64,000 nucleotides of DNA, taken from Trametes villosa. Taxonomy: Eukaryota; Basidiomycota; Agaricomycetes; Polyporales; Polyporaceae. The DNA is taken from contig PUDQ02000037.1 in NCBI GenBank assembly GCA_002964805.2, positions 1 through 64,000 of the forward strand, in the 5' to 3' direction. Under the pieces are notes generated by a model. It searched no databases. It was not told where the DNA came from and saw only the letters and a program-made list of their open reading frames with translations. The first letter of the stretch is position 1, and each line of letters starts with the position of its first letter. The translations under genes and the position numbers were made by a program. This document shows, piece by piece, positions 43,261 through 56,047 of this stretch.

Positions 43261-46200
43261 CTAGAAGTCGCGCTCCCGCGCCCAGCTGCGGTGGGGGAAC
43301 GCCTCATCTCTCGGGCTTCCACCGTAGTACGACGCACCCATGCTGGGGTCGACCTCCTCCGACGCCTCGTACGCGGCGGTCCAGGTGGACAGCCCGAACG
43401 GCAGTGTGCTCCTGGCTTGGGGTATAGGCCGTGGAGGCGAGGAGCGGGGAGTGCTGTTCGTCTCACTGCCCTTGGCAGGGGGCCGCGAGACCGGGGTCTG
43501 TGGTCGCGAGGCCGAAGTTCCCCTTGCGGCCGCGCTCGGGCTTGTGACGGAGGCGGAAGCAGCGGTGGAGGCGAAGCGGAAGCTCTGCATCTTGCGAGAC
43601 AGCGCCTGCAGCACCGACTCGCGATCAGGACGCTGCGAAGAGTCGGGGACGGCACTGGTATCTGGCTGCGCGTCCTCGCCGTGCTGGGTGAACGTGGTGC
43701 GGATCGACGAGTCGGAGAGGCCCCGCCTGAGAGCCCGGCCCAGCGCTGGTGGGGGTCCCGAAGTGCTGTCCTCGTCCGCCGAGGAGACGTCTCCTCCGAG
43801 CTGCGGAGAGTCGATGACGGCGTCGACGATGCGCGACAGCCTCTTGCCAGAAGCCGCGTGCCGAAGGGCCGAGCGACCTATTGTCGCGCCGCCCGAGTTC
43901 ATCGCCGCCATGCTCGCCATCCTGCTGACGACCTTCTGAGTCCTCGGGACGACCACCCACGGATCCACTTCGGCGGGGCGAGGTGCTCCGGCGAAGATAC
44001 CCATGACGCTGCGGGAGGCGTCCCGTCTTGGCTCTGGCTGGGCTATGGCAGGTGTGTTGGCGGTGGTGCTCGGGGTGGTAATCGCGCTGAAGTCGCCCTC
44101 TCGCCCTGGGTGCGCGGAGTATGTGCTGGTGACCGCGCGGCCGACGGCAGTCCCGCTGAACTCGACGTTGACCGTCATCGCAGACGCGGCTAGCGCCGCT
44201 TCGCGCTTCGGCACGATCCGTGCAGGAGGACGACCCCGGCCGATCGTACGGGCTGGTGGGGAGAGCGCACGAGCGGTCGCGCTCTCTCCCGGACTACTCG
44301 CATTGTTGGGGATGCCGAGTAATTTGGAGAAGGGAGTGATCCAAGAGGGTGCTGCAGCGCTGCTAGGGAGGTCGCGAGAGGCCGCGTCTGCGGCGTGAGC
44401 CTTAGACGGGTTCATCGCCGCCTCGCTAACCTTCCCCGCGATGGTAGGGTCAAGGATGACGTCGTTGAGCGTCACCCGAAGCTCGCCAAGCTCCGTGAAG
44501 ACGTCTTTGATGACCTTCAGGAGCCCTCGGAGGTCGCGTCGAGTGCATGTGGTGGTGATCTTCTCGTCTTCAAGTAACGGCCGGAAATGGGTTCGGAGGG
44601 CGGTAGCATCACTGAGGATAGCGTTGACTGTGGACCGAGAGAGATGGCTGACATCGGCACCTAGTAAGTGCTGTCGCTTCAGGCGGTTGGTGAGGGTGAG
44701 AGCGTCGGCCTGGGTTATCCGGTTGAACAACTGGACCGTACGGTCGACGAGCGCCCCGATAGCGGAAGACTGGCCATCAGTCAACGACGAAGACTCGGAC
44801 TGGCCGTCGTGGGGAGAGGACATATCAGCGATACTTCGAGGTATGGGGGACGGGGACAGAACGGATGTTCCGTTCCATGTGAGGTCTGTCTGTACGCCGC
44901 GGGATCGTGTAAGGAGGAATAGGGACTTCTGAGCGCGCGGCCGCTCGGGTGACATGGGGGTGCTCTCGCTTTCCTCGATCTCGGAGCTAAGGTGAGAGGG
45001 TGCATAGCCGGCCCTGTTGGGCGCGAAAGACGTCCACTTAGAACCCGCGGCAATGTGCGAGTCTGCAGGAGACCATGGTCGACGATCGGTCTCTGGCGTC
45101 ATAGGTTCCTGCGAAACACAGTTAGCCAAGGGTACATGAATTCGATGGAGGTCTTGCGTACGAAGCCCTTCCTCGCCGAACGTTCCGTGCTTTGAGAACG
45201 GCGCTGAGAGGTCTTCTCTTCCCCTAGCCTGGATCGCAAGACGGAGGTGGTCGGAGCAGTGCCAACGTGGAATGTAGGCGACAGGGGGGTGGTCGGCTCG
45301 CGGAAGGTGTAGGAGTTGCCACTCTGGGTGTAGCGATGCCTGCGAGAATGGGGTGTGTCGCTAGCTCGACGCTCCTCCAGCTCTTCCTGTAGTGAATGGA
45401 AGTCTTCTCTTGTCGATGCGAGCAGGTTCTGTAGTTCCGCGTTATCGCGCTTGAGGGCCTCATTGTCTGCGACCAACGACTCGAGGACCTTCGTGACCTC
45501 GTCGTCTTGGACGGACGAGGAATGCCCTAGTTGCTGCATGTCTTATGTTCAGGCACTGTACCATGCCGGGACTATTCCAGGCATAACACGTACGTGATAT
45601 TGAAGCTGTTCCAATCGCTGTCGGGCGTCGCTCAGGATCTCTTCCGACAACTCACGTCGGTGGGTTCTGTGGGTCTCCGCCTCGTCTTTCAGCCGCGTGA
45701 CTTGGGCCTGCAGTTTGGCTGGGGCGTTCCTCTCAGCTAGTGTCATATCACAGTCGGCGAACAAATGTCTACTCACTGCACTTCTCCCTGTAAGAAACGA
45801 GCCGTGTCTCCGCCATCCGGGCTCTCTGGGTGGCACTATCAAGCTCTTGCTGGAGGTCGTCCTTCTCCTGAAGGGCGACCGCAACTCGGTTCTCCAGGCC
45901 AACTGAGCGGGCGTTCTGTGCGCTGAGACGAGCCAGATCCGTTCTTGCAGTGTCGAGCTCCTGAACGAGACCCTTCTTGGAAGCCTCGCACACCTCTGTG
46001 TGCACTAGGGCCTGAGTGAGACGCTACGGGGGGCTGTGATTAGCACTGGCGCAACATTAGACCCCCGCCGTGGACGCACCTTCTCCAAGAGTGCGTTCTG
46101 TGAAGGCTACCTTGAATTCACGATACAACATGGAGTGTTCATGAACATACCTGCTTGACAAGCTCCGCAACCCGGACATCCACAGGCGAGTCCGGTCCTA

Positions 46201-46656
46201 TCGTATTATCGCTGCTACTTGACGAGACTTGCAGTGCCTGTTTAAATATCGTGGGGATGTCCTCATTGTGAGGGACAGTATCATGGGCGTGCAGCCATAC
46301 GGTGTACTCACGTCGTGTCTGCGTACCAATGCCTCATGCCGTTCAAGCAGTGCGCGACCGACCTCTTCATGCCCTCATGTTGAGAGGGCGAAATATAAGG
46401 CCTGGATACGAATGCGGCACGTACCTGCACTAAGGACCAGCCGACTCTCGAGTTTGGCCTTGAACGCGGACCACGCCTGGCTCGTCTCGCAGTCCTCCCG
46501 GCCGCAGCAGCACGTAGACGCATTCTCAGGTTCAGGTGAAGACAAGCGGGACACACTGCTCAAAGTGTGGGTGAGGTCGTCGATGGTGGCAGTAGCGCGG
46601 TGCAGGCTGCTAGCAAGCTGCGAGTCTGGAGTCAGCGGGCGCAAGTCGAGTGACAT
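43261..46656 (-). CDS. 999-aa coiled-coil protein of unknown function
   Basis: Eight exons (minus strand): 46656-46425, 46365-46313, 46237-46151, 46097-46080, 46023-45777, 45736-45594, 45533-45162, 45108-43261. The N-terminal 'SLDLRPLTPDSQLASSLHRA' and a 'CCCGREDC' cluster precede long heptad repeats at about 110-330 ('AQNARSVGLENRVAVALQEK', 'ESLVADNEALKRDNAELQNL'). A Ser/Pro-rich linker and a second helical region at about 480-600 follow ('LTNRLKRQHLLGADVSHLSR', 'LRGLLKVIKDVFTELGELRV'), then an Arg/Ser/Pro tail ending 'HRSWARERDF'. Exon 4 is only 18 nt. The shape suggests a cytoskeletal or spindle-pole scaffold, but I do not recognise the family. Confidence 0.8.
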
Positions 46657-47757
46657 GGCTGGTCAAAGGCACGTCCAAGCCGACGAGGAGAGCTATGGCT
46701 GCCAGCAGCGAGAGGGGTATAGGGAATGCAGGACAGTTGAGCTCGGAGTGCGGCAGTTATGAAGGAGCATGCAAGCTGTTGCTCGCGTTGCTCGGAGCTT
46801 GGAGAAGAGCCCAGTCCAGGTTGGAACGGCGTGTCCTGCAGGTGCGAACAAGGTCGGGAGTTAATAGTTAACAAAGCGAGATGGACGCGTTAGAGAGAGT
46901 AGTGATGCTGCTGGTACGGGACCTGGTGGGAGTGGGATGGTACAATGCACCGTACTGTGGGCCCGAGCTCCGGTGTCGTTCCCGCACAATCCGAATATAG
47001 CGAAAGCGCCTTGTAATTACTACGTACGCAGTGGTCGGCTTATATACTAGAGATCTGTTGAATACTTGAAGCTTTGAAGAAGCGCAGTAAACAGATTTTG
47101 GATGCAAAAAGCAACTTCGCGATGAACCGGAGGTTCATGTGTTCTGAAAAATTCGTAAGGTGGCATTGATGTGAGGGCGACACACGGAATCCCCTAGTAA
47201 AAGGCGAGGGGATTGTGTCTTGTACCGCCCTCTGCCACTGCTGCTGGAGCCCGATCCACAAGACCGTCTGGCGCACTTTTGCATATTGCTCAACTCGCGG
47301 GTTCATCTCCGTTGATGGGGAGCCTCCTGACACAGCGCCTCGGCCAACGACCAGCGTCCGGGCTCGCAGGACCAGCCAGACAGCACCTCGTCCGACGATG
47401 TGTAGCCGCGAAGATTGCCAAGGACACCGTTTTAGTCCAGATTGGGATCAGGACCAGGGAAAACAGGCCCACGTTCTGCTACGTGCAGTCCGCCTTCATG
47501 AACACTACACAGTCCTAATAGTACTGGCACATCGATGAACCTGCGTATGTGTAGCAAGGTAGACATCACCATCAAACACCCAAATGAATCGTGACATGCA
47601 AATGCACTCTTCCGGACCTCTTCCACGAGTAGTCACCGGCGCCATCATGCGCCTCGGCGGTGATTAATTCACTCAGACGATGAGGCTCTCAACGTTACTC
47701 CATTCATCAAACGCAGCGGTAGCTATGTACACGCGTACACAGTACTGCTACAGGCCC
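46657..47757. other. Spacer between coiled-coil gene start and sedolisin stop
   Basis: 1.1 kb. The first part should be the coiled-coil gene promoter. Short frames within it show no known motif; no RNA gene was recognised. Confidence 0.4.
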
Positions 47758-50224
47758 TCACAGGCCGGGGATGTGCAGGAAGTTGAAGGTGACGATGTCC
47801 TTCAGCTTCCCGAAGTTGGGAGTGCCGACGCCGGTAACGGGGTCCCAGCCCTTCGTCGCCTGCGGTTCATCAAACTCGTCAGCCCATATCCTTGAGATCC
47901 TGCGAGAGAGGTGTACTCACGTTGAAGCCGGGAGTACCGCAGCCGGGGTTGTTGCCGACGGTGATGTCGTTGAACGCGGTTGGCTCGAGCGCCTGGATGG
48001 CGTAGATGAGCGGGTTCAGGAAGCCGAGCGGCGGGAGGCCCTTCTCGAGACGCGCGGAGTTGAGCAGGGAGACGATGCCGGTGAACGTCGGCGCCGCCGC
48101 GGAGGTACCGCCGATGGAGACAGGGCGGCCCGAGAGGAAGATGCGGAACAGGTCCGCCTGTGCGGCAACGTCGGGGATGGCCTGGGCGAAAGGTCAGTAC
48201 CGGGGTGTATACCGTGAGCGAGCTAACGTACACGGCCGTTGGGGTTGAAGAGGCCCTTGTACGTTCCGGGAGCGAGAGTCTTCAAGAACTTGGAGACCGC
48301 GAGCTCCTGGTACAGGGGGCGGGGGAACTGCAGGCGCATTATTAGCTATGGAAGCCTGCATATATCAGTGGCGGGACGCACGAGGTCACTGAAACCACCG
48401 CCCGAGAAGAAGACGGCGGTCTCGGGAACGTGGATGGTTCCACCAACCGAGGTGACGCTATTGACAAGCCATTTCAGTGATGTGCTAAACTGGGCAGTGG
48501 ATGAGAAAGACTGACAAGGGGCACGAGGGCGGGAACAGGGGAACGAAGCGCGTGGCATTGCGGCCATCGTTCGTGAAGCACTGCTGGAGGGCAGGGTCTT
48601 CCTCGCCGTCACCGACGCCGCCATCACCGGAGCTGAACATCAGAGACACGCCGCGGGCTCCTACATGATGGAGAGGTTAAACCGCGTGTCAACTAAGCTG
48701 AAGCGAACAGAACTTACCGAGCTGCGCAAAATCGCCGCAGACGCGCTTCGCGAAGCTCGGGGGAACTTGGGGAGGATGTTAGAACCATATCTCGTGGGAG
48801 AAGAAGGTGCAGCCATTGCGAAACCTACCCGTCTGCTCGTCATCGGCGTAACTGGTGGAGATCGACTGGGGGAGCTTCTTCTGGGCCAGGACGAAGTTGA
48901 GCCACTATGGGGATTACATCAGTCCACTGTATAGAGCTGGAGCATTGCACTGGAAGCTTACGTCGAGGTAGGGCTCATTGGAGTTTGACGTGGTGATCGC
49001 GTCGGGCTTGAACGGAGGGCGGCCACCGGTGGACCAGAACGTGCCCGGGGTGGGGAAAGTCAGGCCGTAGGCAAACTGCGTATCTGTACATCGAATACCT
49101 GCGTCAAGATACGATGGCTTCGCTGAACAATCCCCAGTCATCCGTACCAAGGTTAGCCTCAGCGCCAGCATCGGCCAAGGTTTGGTTGTTCTCTCCGCCT
49201 GTAAAATAGATGAGATCGCGCCCAATATGTCGCATTGGAAAGAAGTATTGCGCACCGTTGACGAGGACGGTGGTGAAGGAGCTGTTGAGCGCGTCGGGAC
49301 GCTGGTCCGCGTAGAACGACTGCAGGTCCTGCTTGTTCGCGAACTGCTCGAGGTAACCGGTGATGCCGATCTCGTTGCCGTGCTTGGTATCCGGCTTGAA
49401 GCCCACAGCGTTGTACAGCTGAAGCAGGCAAGTGATCGTGATCGTCTTGTTGCAGCTCGCGTCGACGTGCCCGCCAGACGCAGAGGGGATGTTGATCGGA
49501 GGGGTGTCAGCGGCGATGGCCACGGACTTCTCCTGGACATCGTTGATGTGGAAGGAGGTCTTCAGGCTCTTCAGGCGCGAGAACATGGTCGTCGGCTGAA
49601 CCAGCTCGACATGGGCGTCGAGGTGCTCGGGGATGCTGTACGCGGTCGTGCGGACCACAGAGTCTCCGGACGCGTCGTGCGTCCAGACATGGTACTCCTG
49701 ATGAGGAATAACGCGTCAGAAAAATCTCCCATACACAAAAAACGCGTTGCATACCGTCTTGAGCATCTCCTCGGCGAGGGCCACGGGGACCTTGATGAGA
49801 ACCCAGTCCTTCGCGGGAGAGCGCGAGAGGTTGTCCTCGTAGATGCCGTGGGACGCGAGCCACTCGTTCACGAGGTGCACGCTCTCGGGCTCGGGAGTAA
49901 CGAGGGCCTCCACTTCCTCCTTGGAAAGGTGCTGGCCATAGCGGTCGTGGAACGGATCGCTAAACGCGTTTTAGCTCCACGACGTGTCAGAAGAGACGCG
50001 CCCTGTACTCACCTGACCTCGTAGAGGTGCTGCTCAAGCTCGGAGAACTTGGGCTGGGGGAGGGCGATGCGGAGCTCGATGACATGGTCAGCGGGGGCGG
50101 GCGCAGACTTGGTCCATCCGCGGGGAGCAGGGATGCTCTCCTTGACCTTGTGCACGTCCTTGCCAGGGACTGCGGCAACGGCGGTGGCGAGCGCGACGGA
50201 GAGCCAGACGGAGAGCGACCGCAT
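47758..50224 (-). CDS. Secreted sedolisin-family (S53) peptidase
   Basis: 611 aa in 12 exons (minus strand): 50224-50013, 49959-49755, 49697-49256, 49198-49148, 49083-48962, 48904-48829, 48765-48718, 48660-48516, 48457-48382, 48327-48232, 48181-47921, 47859-47758. Signal peptide at about 1-19. The propeptide runs to about 190 ('[20 protein letters not shown]'). The mature enzyme has Glu300 and Asp304 ('AEANLD'), oxyanion Asp398 ('SSGDGGVG') and nucleophile Ser518 ('GGTSAAAP'), the full Ser-Glu-Asp set, plus a calcium site at Asp563-Ile564. These serine-carboxyl peptidases cut proteins at acid pH, often as tripeptidyl peptidases; grifolisin- or aorsin-like activity is possible. It probably supplies amino acids outside the cell. 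Confidence 0.95.
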
Positions 50225-51836
50225 GCTGACAAGGACCCAGGCAGAGAGAGGCCAAGGGCTGGGGGGCACGACCGGGCTCGTGCGGGGTATTTATGCGCGG
50301 CGAGAGGAGCGACCGTCCGCCCGGTGCGCGAGGGGCTGATGGAAGCAGGGCCGGCGATTTCGCCATGTCACCTTCTGGCCTTCTCCTGATGGTATGCGGA
50401 ATGGAGCTCCCAGGAGCCTGGGAGTGCCTGTATGAATCCTTCATCCCCGCCCATGCTTCCCCCGACCCACATGGTCTCTTTATTTCCCTATCTTCCCACC
50501 CCGCCCACCTGTCCCGCCAAACACGCCAGTTGTCTGTCTGTCATATAGAACTGCAGCCGCGCGTATTGGCAGCCAACATGGAGTGGCGTACAAAGAAGAG
50601 CGCGGTGTTTCTCGGGCTAGAAGCCATGTCTGAGTCGGCCTGCGCACGGATGAGGAGGAGCAGGAACGATGAGACGCGTTGCGATCACGCCGACGGCTTT
50701 AGTGGCGCATCAACGCGACCACCTGCTTCTCTCGTCCAAGCACGTACAGCCACCGCGGTCCATCGCGCACATCCCCGGCCAGTACTTAGCGAAAGGTTGA
50801 ATCCAACCGGGGACTTCAGGAATTCTTCAGCGGCGTTCTGTGGAATTGTTAGAATGTGATGTCCCCGGACTCGACAACCACTGTACTTGCCTGGGGGACA
50901 CCGTATCATGTCCACAAGCACTGGTAAAAGCCGTGCCTAGCCATTATCTAGTTTCAACCTCGTAGGTGACGTGCTCTGGTGATCGTCCAATGTATCATGC
51001 TGTTGCTGCCTCTCGGCCTCCGAGGTGGGCGGGCTATCGCAACGCCCGACAGTCGTCGCCATGTGCAATCACGGTAATGGGTCATCCTACAGTCTTACAC
51101 GGACTCAGAGGACCGCCCGCTCTGATCCCACATGTCAAACGCAACCTCACCATTTGGCTCAGGGTGGGTCAGGTGCTGCCGATGATTGCTTAGGCCTGGA
51201 TCCCAAGGAATGAGTACGTACGAGACTGCGGGATGTGTATCCCATTGAATGGTACGTATTGCCGGGTGAGATAGCTGGCCAAAGGAATGATTCCGAGACA
51301 CACCTTACCTCCGAAGGCGCTTCCCGGTTCCTAGCTTCTCACTGCTCAACGTGGATCGTACTCACCGTGCAGGTCCCAGGATTCGACGCCTTACTAGCGC
51401 GGAGCATCCCAGGTCAACAACAAGTGCAGGTGCGCGAGGGTACGACTTCACAAGGTATAGGCGAAGGCTGACTCCGTTCTACAGCAAACATCCAGTGGGC
51501 AGTGAGGTGGAGACACACCAGCGTTGAGCACGGCCTGCATAGCACGCTGGCTAGGTACTGTAGGTGGTGGTGAGTCGCAGGAACGGTGGGCGCACTTCGA
51601 CGCGCCGGGTCGCGTCTCGCCAGTCGCGCCGGCGGCTGGCGGGCGGCCCGCCGGAGATGATCGAGGAAAAGTTAATCTTATCTATTACGCTTTCGGGCGG
51701 CTGCTCTCGAAGACTCGAGCATCAGCCACAAGGCGTCGTGTTCCATCTTTCTCTCCCCCACCACCCTGCAGCTCACCGACTTCACTACGACTCGCATTTC
51801 TGCTAGCTTGCGCAACCACAGAAACGAACACACACG
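50225..51836. other. Long divergent spacer
   Basis: 1.6 kb between the sedolisin (-) and WBP2-like (+) start codons, so both promoters are here. Near 50280-50290 'GTATTTATGCGCGG' lies about 60 bp before the sedolisin ATG and could be its TATA region. A 50-codon Pro/His stretch near 50400-50860 has no support as a gene. Confidence 0.4.
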
Positions 51837-52630
51837 ATGGCACTCAACTGGGCAACTCTGAGCCCTTCTCGTCAACCTACTCCACTCCCCCACGAGCTCA
51901 CAATTCGTACCGTGGACACTGGGGTCGAGCTCTCTCTTCACATCCCCGACGCCCCTCCGAGCGGCGCTGCATCATCAGGAGGATCCGGTGGCGCAAAGAA
52001 GCTGAAGGAGTCCGGGCGGATTTGGCTGACTGACCAGCGCGTACGTACCCCGACTTCTATGCCACAATTGCCGTACTATACTGACCTTCGGTCGTGTGTA
52101 CCCGTCCGGAATCGTCTCGTCTCCTGCACAATACCTTCGACATCTTGCACCACTACTCCGCATTGCTGTCACTGCCGAATGCGCTGATCACAGCTGATCT
52201 TCGTCTCCGACCCTCCTCCCAAGGGCTCGCCTTCATTCGACTCGCTTTCCGTCCCCCTTCCCTCGCTCCTCTCCACGAAGTTCGAGCAGCCTCGCTTCGG
52301 CGCGAACTATCTTTCATTTGACATAAAGCCCGCTCCCGGCGCCGGGCTCGTCGACGGCACCCATGCTGAACTGCGCTTCAAGGATAAGGGGCTGTTCGAG
52401 TTCGTGAGTGCGCTCGAGAAGACGCGCGAGCGCGCGATCTACATGAAGCGGCAGTCCGCAGACGAGGAAGACGGCCTGCGTGAGTCTCTCTTACGCCGGA
52501 CTCACCCGTGGCATGTACTGATTGTTGGCTACGTGCAGCTGCGTACAGTACTCCTGGGCCAAGCGGCACTTCGTCACCCTACCCAACCGGGGACGTTCCC
52601 GCGGAGAACCCGCCCGGATACGACGACTGA
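51837..52630 (+). CDS. WBP2-like GRAM-domain protein
   Basis: 193 aa in three exons: 51837-52040, 52194-52479, 52539-52630. A GRAM-type (PH-like) domain covers about 1-145, with 'MALNWATLSPSRQPTPLPHE', 'SGRIWLTDQR', 'LIFVSDPPP', 'STKFEQPRFGANYLSFDIKP' and 'GLFEFVSALEKTRERAIYMK'. The C-terminus is Pro/Gly-rich and ends 'AENPPGYDD', carrying a PPGY motif that WW domains bind. Homologues are small adaptors, linked in animals to WW-domain ubiquitin ligases and transcription co-activation; the fungal role is not established. The first intron (153 bp) is about three times longer than usual here, so a missed micro-exon is possible, but the phase is right without one. Confidence 0.88.
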
Positions 52631-52996
52631 TCCGCCACGATGCATGGTACTATATTACGCTTCGTACTAACCGCTCAACACCATACCTGATTTCGAGATG
52701 CACGGGGAAGGATCGCTGTATGTAACACCACGCACTGTATTGTGTAGATCGTGCAACACGACGGCTTGTAAAGTAATACGTGTGCGGCTTCCGATATGAG
52801 ATGCTCTCGTTGAGAACCATCCGTGTCAAGGGTATGTAGCAGGTATCGTCTAGTACAACATTGCGACTGAGGTATGTATCTACGAGAAAATGGAACAGCA
52901 CGACAGCGAACAGAGCGGCATCTATCATACAATCGCCCACACCCCTCCGTCATTCGTTACACGCGCGCGACCGCCCAACACCGCCGACCACCACGA
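52631..52996. other. Convergent 3' spacer
   Basis: 366 bp between the WBP2-like gene (+) and the DUF6533-type gene (-). No coding sequence recognised. Confidence 0.4.
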
Positions 52997-54913
52997 TCAT
53001 ACACACGCGGTCCGTTCTCCCTTCCCCTCCATCCTCAACGCCGCGAGCTCGATCACGACCTCCCCACTCCTCCCTCTATGCCCCTCGCGCTCGTCGCGCA
53101 CGGAGACCAACGCCCGCAAATCCATCAGCTCGCGCGACGCGCCCCGGCCGAGCGTCGGCGCGGGCGTCGGCGCCAGCGGGATGCTCCGCGTGTTGTCGAC
53201 GAAGACGATCGGGCTCGGTGACCGTGAGTTCGAGCGCGCGAGGGCCTCGATCGCGCGCTCGACCTCGCGCCCGACGCGCGTGGTGGAGAGCCCGTCGTGC
53301 TCGTCCGTGACCTTGCGCAGGTCGAGCACGAGCCGCTGGCCGGCGACGATCATCATGCAGAGCGTGAAGCTGGCGGGCGGTAATGGTCAGCGTAAACGCG
53401 CGCGATGAGGGAAGAATGAGACGTACGAGCTGGAGAGCATGTTGAGGGGGCGCTGAGGAAGACGGTCAGAACCGTATGTCAAAGGCGGCGGTGGAGGCTC
53501 ACATTCGCGTAACGCGCCCTGCGGATTCGACGTCAGAGGAGCCGGGCGTTGATTGGCGGAGAGAGGGCGCACGTACCAGACAAGGATGTTGAACGAGTTA
53601 CTGAGGAGGGTGACCTACATGGCCACTCGATCAGCCGGCCGCACTTATACCCATACTACGGCTCGACCTACCAGGAAATACGCGATTCCTCGAAGGAACG
53701 TCTCTATCAGCTGCCGGCCCACAATCCTAGTAGATCTATTGGTATCTTACCGTCTCGACAGATGATCCGCACGATGCTCGAGTGTTCGCGCCAGTGGCGA
53801 TGTATGTTAAATTGCCGGATGGACGTCATGGTCAACACGAATGTCGCGCATTCTAGAGTGAGGCTGGGGAGGTTGAGCACGGCCGTTCAGCGTCAGAAAT
53901 TCTAGGGTATGTGTTACGACTCACCTCGGAACCCATAGCACCCACTTCACGAAGAGGGTTCAGCGGTCGACTAACTACGACCTTAGAGAAAGAGTACTCA
54001 CAGCGTGCGCTACATGGCCGTGAGTTGAAGTCAAGACGTAAGAAGCGATCTGATGTACACACCCGGTAGAGCTCCAATGCAGGTCCTTGTGAGGGATGCT
54101 AACGGGTAAGCAGCGACTACGAGCACCTTTTAGCTCGAGCAACAGAGATATGAGAGAAAATGGGTACATACCGCCGGAATCAATTACGCCGTAGGTCAGC
54201 ATCGCGATGCTCACGGAGGCATACAGAAGAAAGAGGGAGCCAAGGAGGGTAAGCATTTTCCGCTGCCGGCCCCAGGTCGCCCACGCTCGTAAAAGCACGA
54301 GGACTGCTCGCGTGAGCAAAGGCTTCGCAGCGAAAACGGGGGAACGCACCGTGCACCATGGCGAACGAGATGAGTTGCGTGAAAGAGAGCAATATCGTCA
54401 TGCGGAAGCAGAACTGTTGAAAGTGCGATGAGTCAGTCGTCTACCTGCGCGACGTGGAGATAATTCGTACGTCCGGTGCGGGGTTCCACCAAATGCCCAT
54501 GAGTTGCGCATCGGCTAGCCCGAGAAACACCATGTTGCCGTAGCGGTTCAACAGGTATATGACCTTCACTATCGACCAACGGGTCGGCCATATGTACTTC
54601 ACCTGCGAACAACTATATCAGTTCGATACGGCTATCCCAAGCAAAAATTCGTACTTCGTCGGGGAGGGTAACCACACATTCGTAGAAAAGAATGACATAG
54701 CCGGCGAGCGTCAGAGCCCTGGTGAGACCACGGTCAGAATATAAGGACGCTAAGGGAGACGACCCGAGACGCGCACCTCACGACGAACAAATCTTGCATG
54801 TATTGGTCATCGAAGGTATACAGATCGCGGGCTACAGCCCTACAACGACGAGGAGGAGAGAATAATGAGCTTCGATTCGTAGCCTCGATGTTCGGAAGTG
54901 GGACTCACCGCAT
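52997..54913 (-). CDS. DUF6533-type multi-pass membrane protein
   Basis: Model of 373 aa in 13 exons (minus strand): 54913-54909, 54839-54777, 54718-54655, 54602-54471, 54413-54350, 54303-54172, 54116-54061, 53944-53925, 53863-53751, 53703-53672, 53614-53573, 53452-53427, 53369-52997. The N-terminal block 'YVILFYECVVTLPDE', 'VKYIWPTRWSIVKVIYLLNR', 'YGNMVF' matches the DUF6533 pattern of Agaricomycetes. About seven hydrophobic spans follow, then 'FTLCMMIVAGQRLVLDLRKV' and a hydrophilic tail. Function is unknown for the family. The 5-nt first exon and the 20-nt eighth exon are the weakest joins; the start could also be the Met in 'DDQYMQDLF'. Confidence 0.7.
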
Positions 54914-56047
54914 AATACCATGAGCTGCCCGATACACCGTTGAGACGGCTATGTATCAGAGGTAGAATGGGCTGGCTATCCGACTTTCTGGCGAACTACG
55001 CCAATTGTTGGGGTCGTCGCGAACGTCAGCAAGGCGCATGCGGGAGAGGCCTGGCGCGACGCCCTCGTCGTGGTCCGTGGTCAAGTCGTGCACTTGAAGA
55101 GGAATTAATCCATGGGTCGTGCCTCACGGGACATCAATGTCGAGCGCATCAAGGCACTAACCTGAAGTAGTGAAGACCGCCTCGCTTGTCGGCTTGCCTC
55201 AGCCTGTTTGGACAGATGGTCGGCTGCCGGCGGTAACTGTTGTTCGAACCTGAGTCGGCCCAGAATATGACGCAGATGGGGTGACGCCCCGCGCAGTGGT
55301 GCAACGGCCCAGCTGGTATGGCAGAGAGTCGGAAGAGGCGGGCGCACCGTGCGCCTAGGCTATCTTATACGTCTCACGACCACACGGAACACGCACAAAA
55401 CGGGTGCGCTCATTAGAAGACGGATAGCGTTCCAGAGTACACGACCATCGTGTGTACGTTTATGCAGCTGCGGCTCTCACGCCCACAGACTTGCCTCGCG
55501 CGGCTAGCCTGCGGCTCCGCATGCGTGCTTCTTCTGTTGAATGCAGCTACCTACCATCGACCCCGTCGAATATTTCGGTAAGGTCACCCCAGTTGTAAAC
55601 AGCAGCATGAAATATGTGATGACCCACGTATACTGCATCGCACCCACTGACTTGTACCACCGAGTGGGAGCATCGAGCCTCTACCAGATGTCGGCGAGTT
55701 CACATGAGAGCATGCGGCGCGTAGGGCTTCTTGCGAGCTAATGATGAGAAACGCGACCGGTACCGGTAGTCTCCCGCGCACCCGCCGTCATGTCGCGATC
55801 CTATCTTATCGCGACGTCAGCGGACCAGCATACGACACCTTCCGAGGTCACCGTGGTGTTGGGAACAGAAGTCGCTGGCCGACGACCGCAGTGAGCACCG
55901 GTATAGGACCCGTGGTGCGTACGGCACACGCGCATACTTGTTTCGATAGAACGTCCGGTGACGCTGTAAGTAGACAGTACTGCTACACCTATGTCATGCC
56001 TGTCAGTATGGTGGGCCCGAGCAGCAAGTGAGAGCGGAACTGACGAA
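54914..56047. other. Spacer without recognised gene
   Basis: 1.1 kb between the membrane-protein start and the RRP7 stop. Several short frames (for example 55541-55741) lack motifs and splice-linked partners. Confidence 0.4.

Noticed and set aside
49182..50024. 280-codon plus-strand frame
   Set aside because: Antisense to sedolisin exons whose catalytic motifs and splice phases are consistent on the minus strand.
55236..55250. TTCGAAC stretch resembling a tRNA T-arm
   Set aside because: No acceptor stem, anticodon arm or D-arm could be paired around it.
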